This document shows, piece by piece, positions 11,171-21,475 of a DNA stretch of 64,000 nucleotides. Each line of letters begins with the position of its first letter. The first letter of the stretch is position 1. Under the pieces are notes generated by a model. It did not search any database. It was not told where the DNA came from and saw only the letters and a list, made by a program, of their open reading frames with translations. A program made the position numbers and the translations under genes. The stretch spans positions 37,483,001-37,547,000 of the forward strand of contig NC_091262.1 of NCBI RefSeq assembly GCF_042477335.2, given 5' to 3'. Origin of the DNA: Ovis canadensis (lineage: Eukaryota > Chordata > Mammalia > Artiodactyla > Bovidae).

Positions 11171-11529
11171 CTCTGTAACTGGAATGAATGACACACATAC
11201 ATAATGTATCCTGGTCACTTTCCTTAGGCTGAGTGGACAGGTTAGTTCATCTAAACATTTCCGCTTTGGATTAATTAACATTTATTTGAGATGAACAGAG
11301 TTGATTAGCCTAAGGGAATTAGAGGAGGGAGCCTTTGTTTTCTGGAGGTCTATGTTGAGTCAAGGCAAACGTTGTAAATGTGGGGCATCATTGGGGCTTC
11401 CCTTTCTTGGCTGGTATGCCCTTATCCTTCCATTTTCCCACATACCTGGGCATTGAGCCTCCAAATTAAGAGAGCACAATTGAATACGGCTCCTGGGTTA
11501 TATTTCTTGGGAGTGTGAGTGTGTTTGTC
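11171..11529. other. Unique sequence
   Basis: Nothing recognised. Confidence 0.5.
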
Positions 11530-11893
11530 ACAAGGGCTGAGTGCCGAAGAATTGATGTCAAGGAGATCAAACCAATCAATTCTAAGGGAAATCAACCCTG
11601 AATACTCATTGGAAGGACTGGTGCTGAAGCTGAAGCTCCAATACTTTGACCACCTGATGTGAAGAGCTGACTCATTGGAAAAGACTCTGATCCTGGAAAA
11701 GATTGAAGGCAAAAGGAGAAAGGAGTGGCAGAGGATGAGATGTTTAGAGAGCATCCCCGACTCAATGGACATGAATCTGAGCAAACTCCGCAAGTTAGTG
11801 GTGGACAGAGGAACCTAGCATACAGCAGTTCATGAGGTCACAAAGAGTCGGACACAATTTAGTGATTGAACAACAACAGTAATAACAAGGGCT
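11530..11893 (+). mobile_element. BovB LINE 3' end with internal deletion
   Basis: Element 11539-11884, flanked by ACAAGGGCT at 11530-11538 and 11885-11893. After GAGTGCCGAAGAATTGATG about 60 bp of consensus (the [13 protein letters not shown] region) is missing before AAGGAGATCAAACC. Ends in AACAACAACA. Confidence 0.92.
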
Positions 11894-12654
11894 AAAGATA
11901 CTTAAAAGACTTGGAAGGACCGCAGGGACGTCGGGTTGGCAGAAAGTCCATGCAATGGCAGCTTTGTGCCATGAAGGGAATCAAGGCACTGAAATGCGAT
12001 GGGAGCTGGGTTTCAGGCACAGAGAGATCAAGAGTGAGTAGGAAGTCAGGACACTTTCAGGTTCAAACACAATAAAGGCTTTCAAATTGGCTTCGCCCTC
12101 CCCCACCCACAAGGGTGTTGGTGGGGGAAAGAGGGTTTATTGGGAAATTGTCTAAGAAAACAAAGAGAGATGATCAAGAATCATTTTCCACCTCCTTTCT
12201 GCTTGCTTTTGTCTGAGCAGAGCCTCATTTTCACTCATCTTTGTCTATGTGGCTGAGAAAAAATGATCATCAACAGTGGTGTGTCTATCATCCTTAGAAT
12301 TCTCAATCCACAGGTGAAAAGAAAGAACTGTTAATAGCTAATTATCTCCTATTCATAAATGTCCCAAAGTGGCTCATCTTGGGTCACATTGTGGAGGGAC
12401 CCAGTGCATGCTTAGCCTATTCATGTCCTTCCCTATGGGCTGGGGAGGGGACAGTAGGGCACTTGATGGAGAGGAAGTTAGGGAGAAAATTGCCCAAGTT
12501 AAAAATGTTCTGTGATCAGAATACAGGAATGAAAACCTACTGGGAAAAAAGTAACAACTGTCATTCCAAGTCACTCACTTGTGTCTCTTCACTCCTCAGT
12601 TCCTTTGGCCTTACCTAAGGCCACTGATCTACTCCACCGTGGTGATAAGATTGT
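11894..12654. other. Unique sequence
   Basis: No repeat or gene recognised. A C-rich patch with its G-rich partner lies at 12099-12134. Confidence 0.5.
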
Positions 12655-13158
12655 CTTTTCTTTTTTTAATTAATTGCCATTGAAGTATGGTGCTTTACAA
12701 TGTTGTGCTACTTTCTACAGTACAGCAAAATGAACCAGTCATGTATACACACATACCCCCTCTTCTTTGGATTTCCTTCCCATTCATGTCACCACAGCAC
12801 ATTAAATTGAGTTTCCTGTGCTATATCGTAAGTTCTCGTTAGTTATCTATTTTGTGTGTGGTGTGCTCAGTCATGCCCAACTCTTTGCAACACCATGGAT
12901 TGTAGCCTGCAAGGCTCTTCTGTCCATGGAATTTTCTGGGCAACAATACTGGAGTGGGTTGTCATTTCCTAGTCCAAGAGATCTGTTTTATGCATTGTAT
13001 CAAGAGTGTTTACCTGTCAATCCCAATCTCCCAACTCATCCTACCCCTCCTTTCCCCGCCTTGGTATCCACACATTTGTTCTCCACGTCTGTGTCTCTAT
13101 TTCTGCTTTGCAAATAAGATCGTCTGTCTGTTCCATTTTTCTAGATTCCACATATTGC
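12655..13158 (-). mobile_element. L1 3' UTR (ruminant type), split by Bov-tA
   Basis: Antisense L1 3' end: TTTACAATGTTGTGCTAC, then GTTATCTATTTT before the SINE and AATCTCCCAACTCATCC, TTTGCAAATAAG, TTTTTCTAGATTCCACA after it. The parts are contiguous in L1 order once the SINE is removed. Confidence 0.88.
12845..12989 (-). mobile_element. 5'-truncated Bov-tA nested in L1
   Basis: Only the BovA side (12854-12980) is present. The tRNA head is missing. ATCTATTTT at 12845 and ATCTGTTTT at 12981 are the target duplication, with one mismatch. Confidence 0.88.
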
Positions 13159-13705
13159 TTGAGGGGCTAAAGAAAGGCACTCCTAAGGTTCTGGAACAGC
13201 CTCGGAAAGTGGAGAATTGCAGAGACAGACACAGAAGTCATTATGTCTATGTCACTGCAGAGGAAGCAAACCAAGAAAGTGACATTTCTGAGGTTATCAA
13301 GTTAGTAAGACATAGAGTGGGAGGAAGAACCCCTAAGGATTTTAAAGCAACAGGTGATAGAAGAAAGCTGTTGCCATGAGAGTTTAGTGGGCTATCTCCG
13401 TGAGGCTTCATAGCATGGTATCCATGGCGACAAGGTGTGGTCTCAGTGTCTTTTTAAGACTGGGACCAGCAGGAACTGTGAGGGGATCCTGCCTCTAAAT
13501 GGTTTGGACTGACTCCTGTTTGACCAGGGAGAATGTCTGGAAGCAGGCTGAATCCTACCCAAGCCCATAAGGGATCCCAAAGGAAAGTTTCAGCTTGATG
13601 AATTCCCAGCACTGGGAGTCATTCACTCATGGGCTCAGGGCCTGGGTAGGACTGAGAGTCCACACTGGACCTTTGAGACAGACAGTAGCATCCAAATAGG
13701 AAAAT
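13159..13705. other. Unique sequence
   Basis: No element recognised. The 141-codon frame starting at 12954 runs from L1 into this region and is not a gene. Confidence 0.5.
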
Positions 13706-13985
13706 AGGATCCATTGGAAGAACTGATGTTGAAGCTGAGGCTCCACTGCTTTGGCCACCTGATGTGAAGAGCCAACTCATTGGAAAAGACCCTGATGCTG
13801 GGAAATATTGAAGGCAGGAGGAGAAGGAGGCAGCAGGGGACGAGATATTTGAATGGCATCACTGACTCAATGGACATGAGTCTGAGCAAACTCCAGGAGA
13901 GAGTAAAGGACAGGGAAGCCTGGCGTGCTGCAGTCCATGGGGTTGCCAAGAGTCAGACACAACTGCGTGAGTGAACAACAATAGC
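13706..13985 (+). mobile_element. BovB LINE 3' end
   Basis: From ATCCATTGGAAGAACTGATG through GGAAGCCTGGCGTGCTGCAG to GTGAACAACAATAG. It faces the next BovB 125 bp away, forming an imperfect inverted pair. Confidence 0.9.
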
Positions 13986-14107
13986 AGGACATGGGGGAGG
14001 GTGGGGAGGAAAGAGTCTAGGAGTCTCGCTTACCTGGGAACTGTGCTTTTCCCGAGTCTAGTGGCATACTAAGTCACCTGCTCATGGTCCTCTGAAGCAG
14101 GTGGTCT

Positions 14108-14500
14108 TCAGGTTGTTCTTCAGTCCTTAAGTCGTGTCTGACTCTTTGCAATCCCATGGACTGCAGCATGCCAGGCTCCTCTGTCCTCCACTATCTCCTG
14201 GAGTTTGCTCAAATTCATGTCCATTGAGTTGGTGATGCTATCTAACCACCTCATCCTCTGTCACCTTCTTCCCCTCCTGCCCTCAATCTTTCCCAGGGTC
14301 TTCTCCAATGAGTCAGCTCTTCACATCAGGTGGTCAAAGTATTGGAGCTTCAGCTTCAGCATCAGTCCTTCCAATGAGTATTCAGGGTTGATTTCCCTAG
14401 GATTGATTGGTTTGATCTCCTTGCTGTCCAAGGGACTCAAAAGAGAGTCTTCTCCAGCACCACAGTTTGAAAGTATCAATTCTTCAGTGCTCAACCTCAA
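14108..14500 (-). mobile_element. BovB LINE 3' end, antisense
   Basis: The complement of the BovB C-terminal region, from TTCTTCAGTCCTTAAGTCG at the 3' end to AGTATCAATTCTTCAGTGC toward the 5' side. A minus-strand frame of 68 codons (14527-14321) is unrelated to the element's sense protein length. Confidence 0.9.
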
Positions 14501-15080
14501 GTGGTGACTAGCACCTTCATTTTTCAAGGGCCAGAATTGAATGGCTGGACTGGCTTCCCTAGCCCCACAGAAACATCCCCTTCCGAAGGCTATGTTCAGA
14601 AGACTTTAATTACAAGTTAAGTAGATTCAGCTATGGAAAACTCCTGTGACTGCTGTAGGCATGTATCCTATTCAGTTTCCTCTTGGAAGCTTTGTGCTTC
14701 TGGAATCTAAGTTCCCTGCCTCGTTTGCACATTATTTTCAGTCAACTGCATTTCACTGTCCTTAATTAACCTGGAGGCATTAATGCACAGTACACAGATT
14801 AAGAAAGCTTTGTTTCTGAAATTGAATTTTACCCACCCCCCACCCCCCTCCACTTCTAGGAAAGATTGGGGCGGCCAAGAATATATAGGTCATGTTTCCA
14901 ATTATAAAACACCAGTGATGCTATTTTTTCTCCTGAACTGATAAAAATAGAAATGAAAAAGTGAAACTGAGCTGTCTATGTGAGGTCAGTAGTCACCAGC
15001 ACCAGCTTTTAACCACCAACTGGACTCCTCAGGTGACCAGATGATGCCTGACGGCCAGGGAGGATTTTTACCCAGCAGGG

Positions 15081-15095
15081 TCACTAGGTGGCGCT
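15081..15095 (+). promoter_or_regulatory. Candidate CTCF binding motif
   Basis: TCACTAGGTGGCGCT matches the core CTCF consensus CCASYAGRKGGCRSY at 14 of 15 positions, with only the first base differing. It lies in unique sequence, not in a SINE. Occupancy and conservation cannot be judged from the sequence. Confidence 0.6.
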
Positions 15096-15336
15096 CTCAA
15101 TAAGAAAGGATTAAAAAGCGCTCCCTTGCTAACCAGATCTGTGAGCAGCAAAGCAATTAACCACTCCAGAGGACCCTGCTCCCTCAGCTGTTTGTAAAAA
15201 CTCTTGCTGCGTTCGCTCCCCTCATCTGTCTGCAGCTACTGGTGACAGCCACAACAGTAAGAAAGTGTGGCAGGACGGCTCACATTCCCACATATTGTCT
15301 GTGTCATTTCTGTAAGATATTGTTAGGAGAAGCTGA

Positions 15337-15365
15337 GGGTGTGTGGGGGTCGGGGTGGGGGTGGG
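15337..15365 (+). other. G-quadruplex motif
   Basis: Five runs of three to five G separated by loops of 1-5 bases (GGG-TGTGT-GGGGG-TC-GGGG-T-GGGGG-T-GGG). It satisfies the standard G3+N1-7 rule with two one-base loops. Confidence 0.75.
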
Positions 15366-15597
15366 TAATGGGACCGTTATGGAGAAGGATGCCTGGTTTC
15401 TCAAGTGGACACTATTTGTCCTGCCTATGGCTCTTTTACAAAAGCTGAGGCATTGCAGGCTTAAGAAGAGAAGCTGAGCACAGCCTCAGGCATTTGCAAC
15501 TATGATTCCACCAGCTTCCTGAATTCTGTGCCAACTTTCATCCATCCTGATACTGTTACTCTCAAGCTCAAGAGCCCTGATTCTGCCTCATCACTAA

Positions 15598-15855
15598 CTT
15601 TCTCTGTTTTATTTTTTAAAATATTTATTTCTTTGTTTTTTACAGCACACCCACTTTCTAGTTGTGGTGCCTGGGCTCCAGAGTGTGCAGGCTTCAGAGA
15701 ATGTGGGATTGCGAGCAGTTGCTGCGAGCAGGCTTAGTTTCTTTGCAACATGTGGGATCTTAGCTCCCTGACCAGGGGTTGAACCTGTGTCCCCTGCATT
15801 GCAAGGTGGATTCTTAACCGCTGGACCACCAGGGAAGTCGCTTTCTTTCTCTGTT
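15598..15855 (-). mobile_element. CHR-type SINE, long form, exact duplication
   Basis: Antisense copy 15609-15844 with a right-end head complement (GGACCACCAGGGAAGTC). CTTTCTCTGTT at 15598-15608 and 15845-15855 is a perfect 11-bp target duplication. Confidence 0.93.
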
Positions 15856-16268
15856 GATGGACATTTTTTTTACTTCAGCAGATGGGAAATCTTTCTATAC
15901 GCCACTCCCCTGGCCGATGATGACTTCCGTTGTGTCTGGTATGAATTTCTACCCCATCTTTATCCCTGGTGAATCCCCGCTTGGTCCTTTCTCCCTCTGA
16001 CTCTCCCATCCCATTTATCCTAGTGATTCAGACAACATTTACTAACCAGGACGTGAGGCAATGCCCTCAGCAGAGTGGGATTGATCGTGGGACATATGAC
16101 AGATGGTGCTAAGCTTGGCAGGCAGCACTTTTTTTTTTTTTTTCAGGAAACTCTGTCCCATTTGTTCTTCCAAACAGGATGCAAGGGGACGGGAAGCAAG
16201 AAAAGTGGATGTAGGAAACTGATGCTGCCATTTTCCCACCAATATAACACTGGATGGTTTGTAGAAAG
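15856..16268. other. Unique sequence with a poly(T) run
   Basis: No element recognised. Poly(T) of 15 lies at 16129-16143. Confidence 0.5.
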
Positions 16269-16503
16269 GGTTCCTATCTGTTGTTGTTCAGTTGCTAAGT
16301 TGTGTCTGACTCTGCAACGCCATGGACTGCAACATGCCAGGCTCCTCTGTCCACTATCTCCTGGAGTTTGCTCAAACTCACGTCCATTGAGTCGGTGGTG
16401 CTATCCAACCATCTCATCCTCTGCCGTCCCCTTCTCCTATTGCCGTCAATATTTCCCAGCCATCAGGGTCTTTTCCAACCCTTTGTGGGATGGGTTTCTA
16501 TCT
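16269..16503 (-). mobile_element. BovB LINE 3' end, antisense
   Basis: Element 16280-16492 starting TTGTTGTTCAGTTGCTAAG. Flanks GGTTCCTATCT (16269) and GGTTTCTATCT (16493) form an 11-bp duplication with one mismatch. About ten bases at the 5' junction do not match BovB, possibly filler from integration. Confidence 0.88.
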
Positions 16504-16706
16504 TTACTCAGCCATGATCAAGGACTACCTCCATCCCCTTTGCTTCAGCCTAAATGCACCAACACCTTTTGAGATATTCCTTGTATGACATGCCCTCAGA
16601 TACTCTCTGCCATCTACTCACCTTCTCCTGGCATCTATCATTATCAGTATATGCCCTGAAAATAAGGTTTCTAGAATGGGGCAAGGTACTCTGTTCTGAT
16701 ACAGAA

Positions 16707-16817
16707 GATGGTCTTAGGGAAACATGTAAAAGAGGGTGCAAAGCCTGGAGGCTGAAAAGTTGGAGGCAGTGTAGTCAATGAAGTTCATGTAAGTCAAAAA
16801 GAATAAGAAAATTTCCT
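16707..16817 (+). repeat. Inverted duplication, left arm
   Basis: 111 bp that match the reverse complement of 18495-18605 with no gaps and about 12 differences (about 89%). I do not recognise the family; both arms contain AGAGGGTGCAAAGCCTGGAG. Confidence 0.8.
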
Positions 16818-16932
16818 GATTGCTTTACTCACCCTCTCATTCTCTCAGTTCTTATTTAACTTTACATGTGGTCCCATAGTTTTATCCTTCTTAAATACAA
16901 ATGAGGGAAAAAATGTGGGTTAGAAAATACTT

Positions 16933-17168
16933 ACTACCTACTTGGGCTTCCCTGGTGGCTCAGTGGGTAAAGAATCTGCCTACAATGCGGGAGACCCAGG
17001 TTTGATCCCTGGGTCCGGAAGATTCCCTGGGGAAGGAAATGGCAACCTACTCCAGTATTCTTGCCTGGAAAATTCCATGAACAGAGGAGCCTGGAGGGCT
17101 GTAGTCTGTGAGGGCATAAAGAGTTGGACATGACTTGGTGACTAAACCAGAACCACCACTACCTACTT
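16933..17168 (+). mobile_element. Bov-tA SINE with exact target-site duplication
   Basis: Element 16944-17157 with head GGGCTTCCCTGGTGGCTCAG. ACTACCTACTT at 16933-16943 and 17158-17168 is a perfect 11-bp duplication. Confidence 0.95.
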
Positions 17169-17449
17169 ATAGTAACTTCGACCATCTTTCCTCCTTATCA
17201 CGATTGTATGCCACTTTCCCCTGGAATCATACCGAGGCAAGAATGAAGCATCTCCGTCCTCTTGACCTCTTGCTTTCGTTGGTCTGTTTATCTTTATTTA
17301 TTTATTGCAACTGTGATTTTCCGTTTCTGGACTTCTTTTTTGCTGCTAGACACAAGGAATTGTGTTTTGACACTAGTGCTTAGGACAGTGCTTTGCAGAG
17401 AGGAATAGCCTAATCAAAGTTTTAAAATGAAAAAACATTTTTAGAAATA
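17169..17449. other. Unique sequence
   Basis: Nothing recognised. Confidence 0.4.
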
Positions 17450-17698
17450 TACCTCCATCTCCAATTGTTTTATGTTCCTTTCTTTTTAAAATGAGTGTGA
17501 TTTTATTTCTGGGGCTGCTATTCTGTTCTATTGATCTTTTTTTTTCTTTATATCAGTCCCATGCTGTTTTGATGTTTTGATTACCATTATTTTGTAATAT
17601 AGCTTGAAATCAGAAATTGTGAGGCCTCCAGTTTTGTTTTGTTTTGTTTTTTTTCCTCAAAAATTTCTTTGTGTATTTGGAGTATTTTCATGGTTCTA

Positions 17699-17875
17699 TA
17701 CAAATTTTGCCTTCAATTGTCGCTCAGCTGGTAAAGAATCCGCCTGCAATGCGGGAGACCTGAGTTTGATCCCTGGGTTGGGAAGATCCCCTGGAAAAGA
17801 GAAAGGCTACCCACTCCAGTATTCTGGCCTGGAGAATTCCACGGGCTAGACAGACAGGACTGAGTGACTTTCACT
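17699..17875 (+). mobile_element. Bov-tA SINE, first of an abutting pair
   Basis: Head partly eroded (GTCGCTCAGCTGG). The body lacks the usual TGGGCTACAGTCC block and ends GAGTGACTTTCACTTTT. The left target copy TACAAATTTT is at 17699-17708; its partner lies after the second SINE. Confidence 0.88.
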
Positions 17876-18090
17876 TTTGACTTCCCTGGTGGCTCAGATG
17901 GTAAAGCGTCTGTCTATAAGGCGGGAGACCCGGGTTCAATCCATGGGTGGGGAAGATCTCCTGGAGAAGGAAATGGCAACCCACTCCAATATTCTTGCCT
18001 GGAAAATCCCATGGACAGAGGAGCCTGGTGGTCTACAGTCCATGGGGTCACAGAGTCAGACACGACTGAGCAACTTCAAGTACAAATTTT
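17876..18090 (+). mobile_element. Bov-tA SINE, second of an abutting pair
   Basis: Starts TGACTTCCCTGGTGGCTCAG immediately at the tail of the first SINE. The right target copy TACAAATTTT is at 18081-18090, so the outer duplication spans both SINEs. Confidence 0.9.
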
Positions 18091-18494
18091 AGGATTGTTT
18101 GTTCTATTTCTGTGAAAAAATGCCATTGGCATTTTGACAGGGATTACATTGAATTTTCAGATTTCTCTGAATAGTATGGACATTTTAACAATATTACTTC
18201 TTCCAGTCCATGAGCTTGGAATATCTATTTGTGTCTTCTTCAATTTCTTTCAGGAATGTTTTATAGTTTTCAGTGTACAGGTCTTTCACCTCTTTGGTTA
18301 AATTTATTCCTAGGTATTTTGTTATTTTTGATATAATTATAAACAGGATTATTTTCTTAATTTCTCTTTCTAATAGTTTGTTATTAGTATATAAGGATGC
18401 ACCAGATTTTTTATATTGATTTTGTATCCTACAAATTTACTGAATTCATTGTTTAGTTCTAACATGTTGCTTTCCTTTCATTTTAATGCCTAGG

Positions 18495-18605
18495 AGGAGA
18501 TTTTCTTAATCTTTTTGACCTACATGAACTTCATTGACTATATTCTCTCCAGCTTTTCAGCCTCCAGGCTTTGCACCCTCTTTTGCACATTTTCCTAAGA
18601 CCATC
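18495..18605 (-). repeat. Inverted duplication, right arm
   Basis: Reverse-complement partner of 16707-16817 at about 89% identity without gaps, between the L1 fragment and the next BovB. Family not recognised. Confidence 0.8.
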
Positions 18606-18627
18606 AGCCTTTCCATCTTCATTTACC

Positions 18628-18951
18628 ATTGTTGCTGTTGTTCAGTTGCTAAGGCTTGTCCGACTCTTTGCAACCCCATGAACTGCAACACAGACCTCAC
18701 TGTCCTTCACTATCTTCTGGAGCTTGCTCAGATTCATGTCCACTGAGTCAGCTCTTCGCATCAGATGGCTAAAGTATTGGAGTTTCAACGGACTCATTGG
18801 AAAAGACCCGATGCTGGGAAAGATTGAGGGCAGGAGGAGAAAGGGGTGACAGAGGATGAGATGGATGGATGGCATCATGGACTCAGTGGACATAAATCTG
18901 AGCAAGCTCCGGAAGATAGTGAAGGACAGCGAAGCCTGTGCTGCAGTTCAC
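18628..18951. mobile_element. BovB LINE 3' part arranged as a palindrome
   Basis: 18628-18790 is BovB in minus orientation with an internal gap; 18791-18951 is BovB in plus orientation. Arms 18678-18749 and 18880-18951 (72 bp each) are reverse complements with seven differences, all transitions, around a 130-bp spacer. Confidence 0.85.
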
Positions 18952-19335
18952 GTTGGAAGTCCACAGATAGCAGCTACAGGGAATGGGAGGTTAGAAGGAT
19001 CTGGTTTGATTCCCTCTATGCCTTGAATGAATGCCCAGTGCCCTTGCTTCCATTCATAGCCAAGCTTCACAAAAAATAAAGGACTTCAGATGCTTCTCAT
19101 CTACCTTTAGTCTAGATCTCAGTCTTTTTTTTAAGTGGTATCAAACCTTGCCAGTGAGATCTGTGTTTCCAAAGTATTGCATCAGGATGGGTGGGTGCTT
19201 GTCAAAGACATGTGGGAGTGTGGCAGAGACAACTTTCAAGACTTTTTGTAATCCTCAGCTCTAGGATTCTATTGCTCATTGCCTTATGGTTCAGTCAAAT
19301 GGAAGATCCCCAGACTGAAATATACATTGATCTAA
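18952..19335. other. Unique sequence
   Basis: Nothing recognised. Confidence 0.45.
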
Positions 19336-19581
19336 GACATTTATCAGCTTCCCTGGTGGCTTGGTGATAAAGAATCCACCTGCCAAAGCAGGAGACGTGG
19401 GTTCTATCCCTGGATCAGGAAGATCCCCTGGAGAAGGAAATGGCAACTCAATCCAGTATTCTCACCTTGGAAATCCAATGGACAGAGGAGCTGGCCATTC
19501 TACAATCCATGGGGTTGCAAAACATTTGGACACTTCTTAGTGACTAAACAACAAAGAAAACAACAACAAAGATATTTATCA
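19336..19581 (+). mobile_element. Bov-tA SINE
   Basis: Element 19347-19570 with an A/C-rich tail (AACAACAAAGAAAACAACAA). GACATTTATCA at 19336 and GATATTTATCA at 19571 form an 11-bp duplication with one mismatch. Confidence 0.92.
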
Positions 19582-20285
19582 CTAGGGCCTGTGTGACTCT
19601 TTGTGAAATGATCAAATAGATTTTCTACCAAAATAGTGCCCTGTTATTGCTGATAAAGCAGCCTGTCAAGGTTTAAAATGAGGAAATCCAACTCATATCA
19701 CTGGACCTGGACCAATAATACTTCATACCACCTGCCCTGCCCATCAAGACACTGTGTTTTTCACTTCTTTTTTCTTGAACTGACTTTTCTTCCTCTCACC
19801 TCAACCTCTGAATAGATCAGTCAAAACACTGAGCAGAGAGAAAAGTAAAAGGAAGGGGTACTTAAAAAGACAGTGGAGAAAATGACATAAAATTATTCTT
19901 ATAAATAAGAAATGGGTAATTATTAGAATGCAGACATGTACACTGAGTGGATGGCAAAGTACTGAAATATATTATAATGGGCCTGTTTAATATCTGTATC
20001 TTGGTGGTTGCTAGGTTACACTGGTACTTTTAATAACACTAAAGGCAGCGAGAAATACTTGTAGATGCTTTCCCCATTGAAAATATTACTGGCAAGGAAA
20101 GGGACATATTGCTGGCTAGAGCCGTGGGATATTATAAGCTTTCTGTTGCTCATTAAAATGCATTTTAGTTGTTCATAGCATTTAGTGGTTCACTTTAGAG
20201 TTTCTCCTTCAAAATAGTTAAACGTCGTAATGTGCCTTGGGTTGAGAGATCTGGGTGGTTGATATCTCTGTCTCCCCGAAACATG
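19582..20285. other. Unique AT-rich sequence
   Basis: 0.7 kb with no repeat, exon or RNA recognised. Confidence 0.5.
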
Positions 20286-20287
20286 TG

Positions 20288-20507
20288 AAAGAGAATTGAA
20301 AGCGTTAGTCCCTCAGCTGTGTCCGACTCTCAGCGACTGCACGGACTGTAGCCTGCCAGGTTCCTCTCTCTATGGGATTCTCTGGCAAGAATGCTGGAGT
20401 GGGTAGCCATGCCCTCCTCCAGGGGATCTTCCTGACCCAGGGATTAAACCCGAGTCTTCTGTATTGGCAGGCGGATTCTTTACCACTGAGCTACCAGGAA
20501 AGCCCCG
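20288..20507 (-). mobile_element. Bov-tA SINE
   Basis: Antisense full copy from the GAATTGAAAGCGTTAGTCC tail complement to CTACCAGGAAAGCCCC. The TGTCCGACTCTCAGCGACTG end marks the BovA body. Confidence 0.9.
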
Positions 20508-21123
20508 AGATTCTTTTTTTAACTAGGTAAGAGGATATTCTAAAAGCCCAGATGGGAAAATTCAGCTTAATAAATACTTTTTGAGCACCTGAACAGTGAT
20601 TCACAACAGCTCAGTTCCTTCCCAAATACAGTTTGAATCATTAGTCTTTTCATACCAGGAGGCTTGCTAATTCCATGCTTTCCTGGCACCATTCAACATG
20701 TGAGCCTCTCAGCTCATCTTTTTCCTACTCTTTCTCCTGCTTCACCATGCTTCTTTCTTTGGCTTTTCACTATGGAGCCTTCCAATCCTATTCATCGTCT
20801 CCTCTAGAACTCCAGCCATTGTGAAGATACATGCTCATAAAATTTCAGCTCTCTTGCCAAATGCTTACTTCACCCTTGGCCTTAACCAAAGCTTGGATTC
20901 ACACTCAGGACAGAACAGCAGCTCCCACTCTAGAAGGATTAGCATCCTTTGTCCGCTTCTCCTCACCTCCCCCAGTTATCACAACCCTCCTGGCCTCATG
21001 TCCTTCCCATCCAGCCTGAACCCGAGAAAACGTCATCACTCAAACCCTCACTGTCCTAGGTCCTTCTACAAAATCCATCCTGTCTTATTCAGTCTTTTTA
21101 AAAATTAGGCTAAACTTTCTTTA
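20508..21123. other. Unique sequence
   Basis: No element recognised; short frames only. Confidence 0.45.
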
Positions 21124-21336
21124 CAGTCTTCCCCAATGGCTCAGCAGGTAAAGAATCAGCCCACAGTGCAGGAGCCACAGGAGATGTGGGTTCAATCCCT
21201 GGGTCAGGAAGATCCCTTGGAGAAGGAAATGGCAACTCACTCCAATAGTCTTGCATGGGAAATTCCATGGAGAGAGAAACCTGGTGGGCCAGTGCATGGG
21301 GTTGCAAAGAGTCAGACATGACTGAGCACAGTCCAG
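21124..21336 (+). mobile_element. Bov-tA SINE
   Basis: Head CTTCCCCAATGGCTCAG, body AGATCCCTTGGAGAAGGAAA, end GTCAGACATGACTGAGCAC. A small deletion in the CCTGGTGGGC..CAGTCCATGG block. Confidence 0.9.
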
Positions 21337-21475
21337 TGAAGTGAATCAGCTATATGTTTACACATATCCCCCCCCCCCCCCCGCCTTTTTGAATTCCCTT
21401 CCCATTTAGATCACCACAAAGCATTATGAGGAGTTCCTGGCTATACAACAGGTTCTCATTAGTTATCATCCTGTC
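21337..21475 (-). mobile_element. L1 3' UTR fragment
   Basis: Antisense L1 3' UTR aligned with 12725-12846: AATCAGCTATATGTTTACAC, a poly(C) run (21369-21382), CCCATTTAGATCACCACAAA and TTCTCATTAGTTATC. Confidence 0.75.

Larger units (their letters stand above)
14503..15597. other. Mostly unique sequence with regulatory-type motifs
   Basis: 1.1 kb without recognised interspersed repeats. It holds a C-rich patch at 14832-14850, the CTCF motif at 15081 and the G-rich motif at 15337. No exon recognised. Confidence 0.5.
17450..18482 (-). mobile_element. L1 ORF2 fragment, split by two SINEs
   Basis: Antisense L1 ORF2: TTTTGATTACCATTATTTTG and GAAATCAGAAATTGTGAGGC to the left, then TTATTCCTAGGTATTTTG and TCCTACAAATTTACTGAATTC to the right. 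It is truncated at both ends and full of stops. The host sequence is continuous across the SINE pair. Confidence 0.85.

Noticed and set aside
12954..13379. 141-codon plus-strand frame
   Set aside because: It begins in antisense L1 and SINE sequence and ends in unique DNA; no domain.
16075..16572. 165-codon plus-strand open frame
   Set aside because: It starts in unique sequence, crosses a poly(T)-encoded phenylalanine run and then antisense BovB; no protein features.
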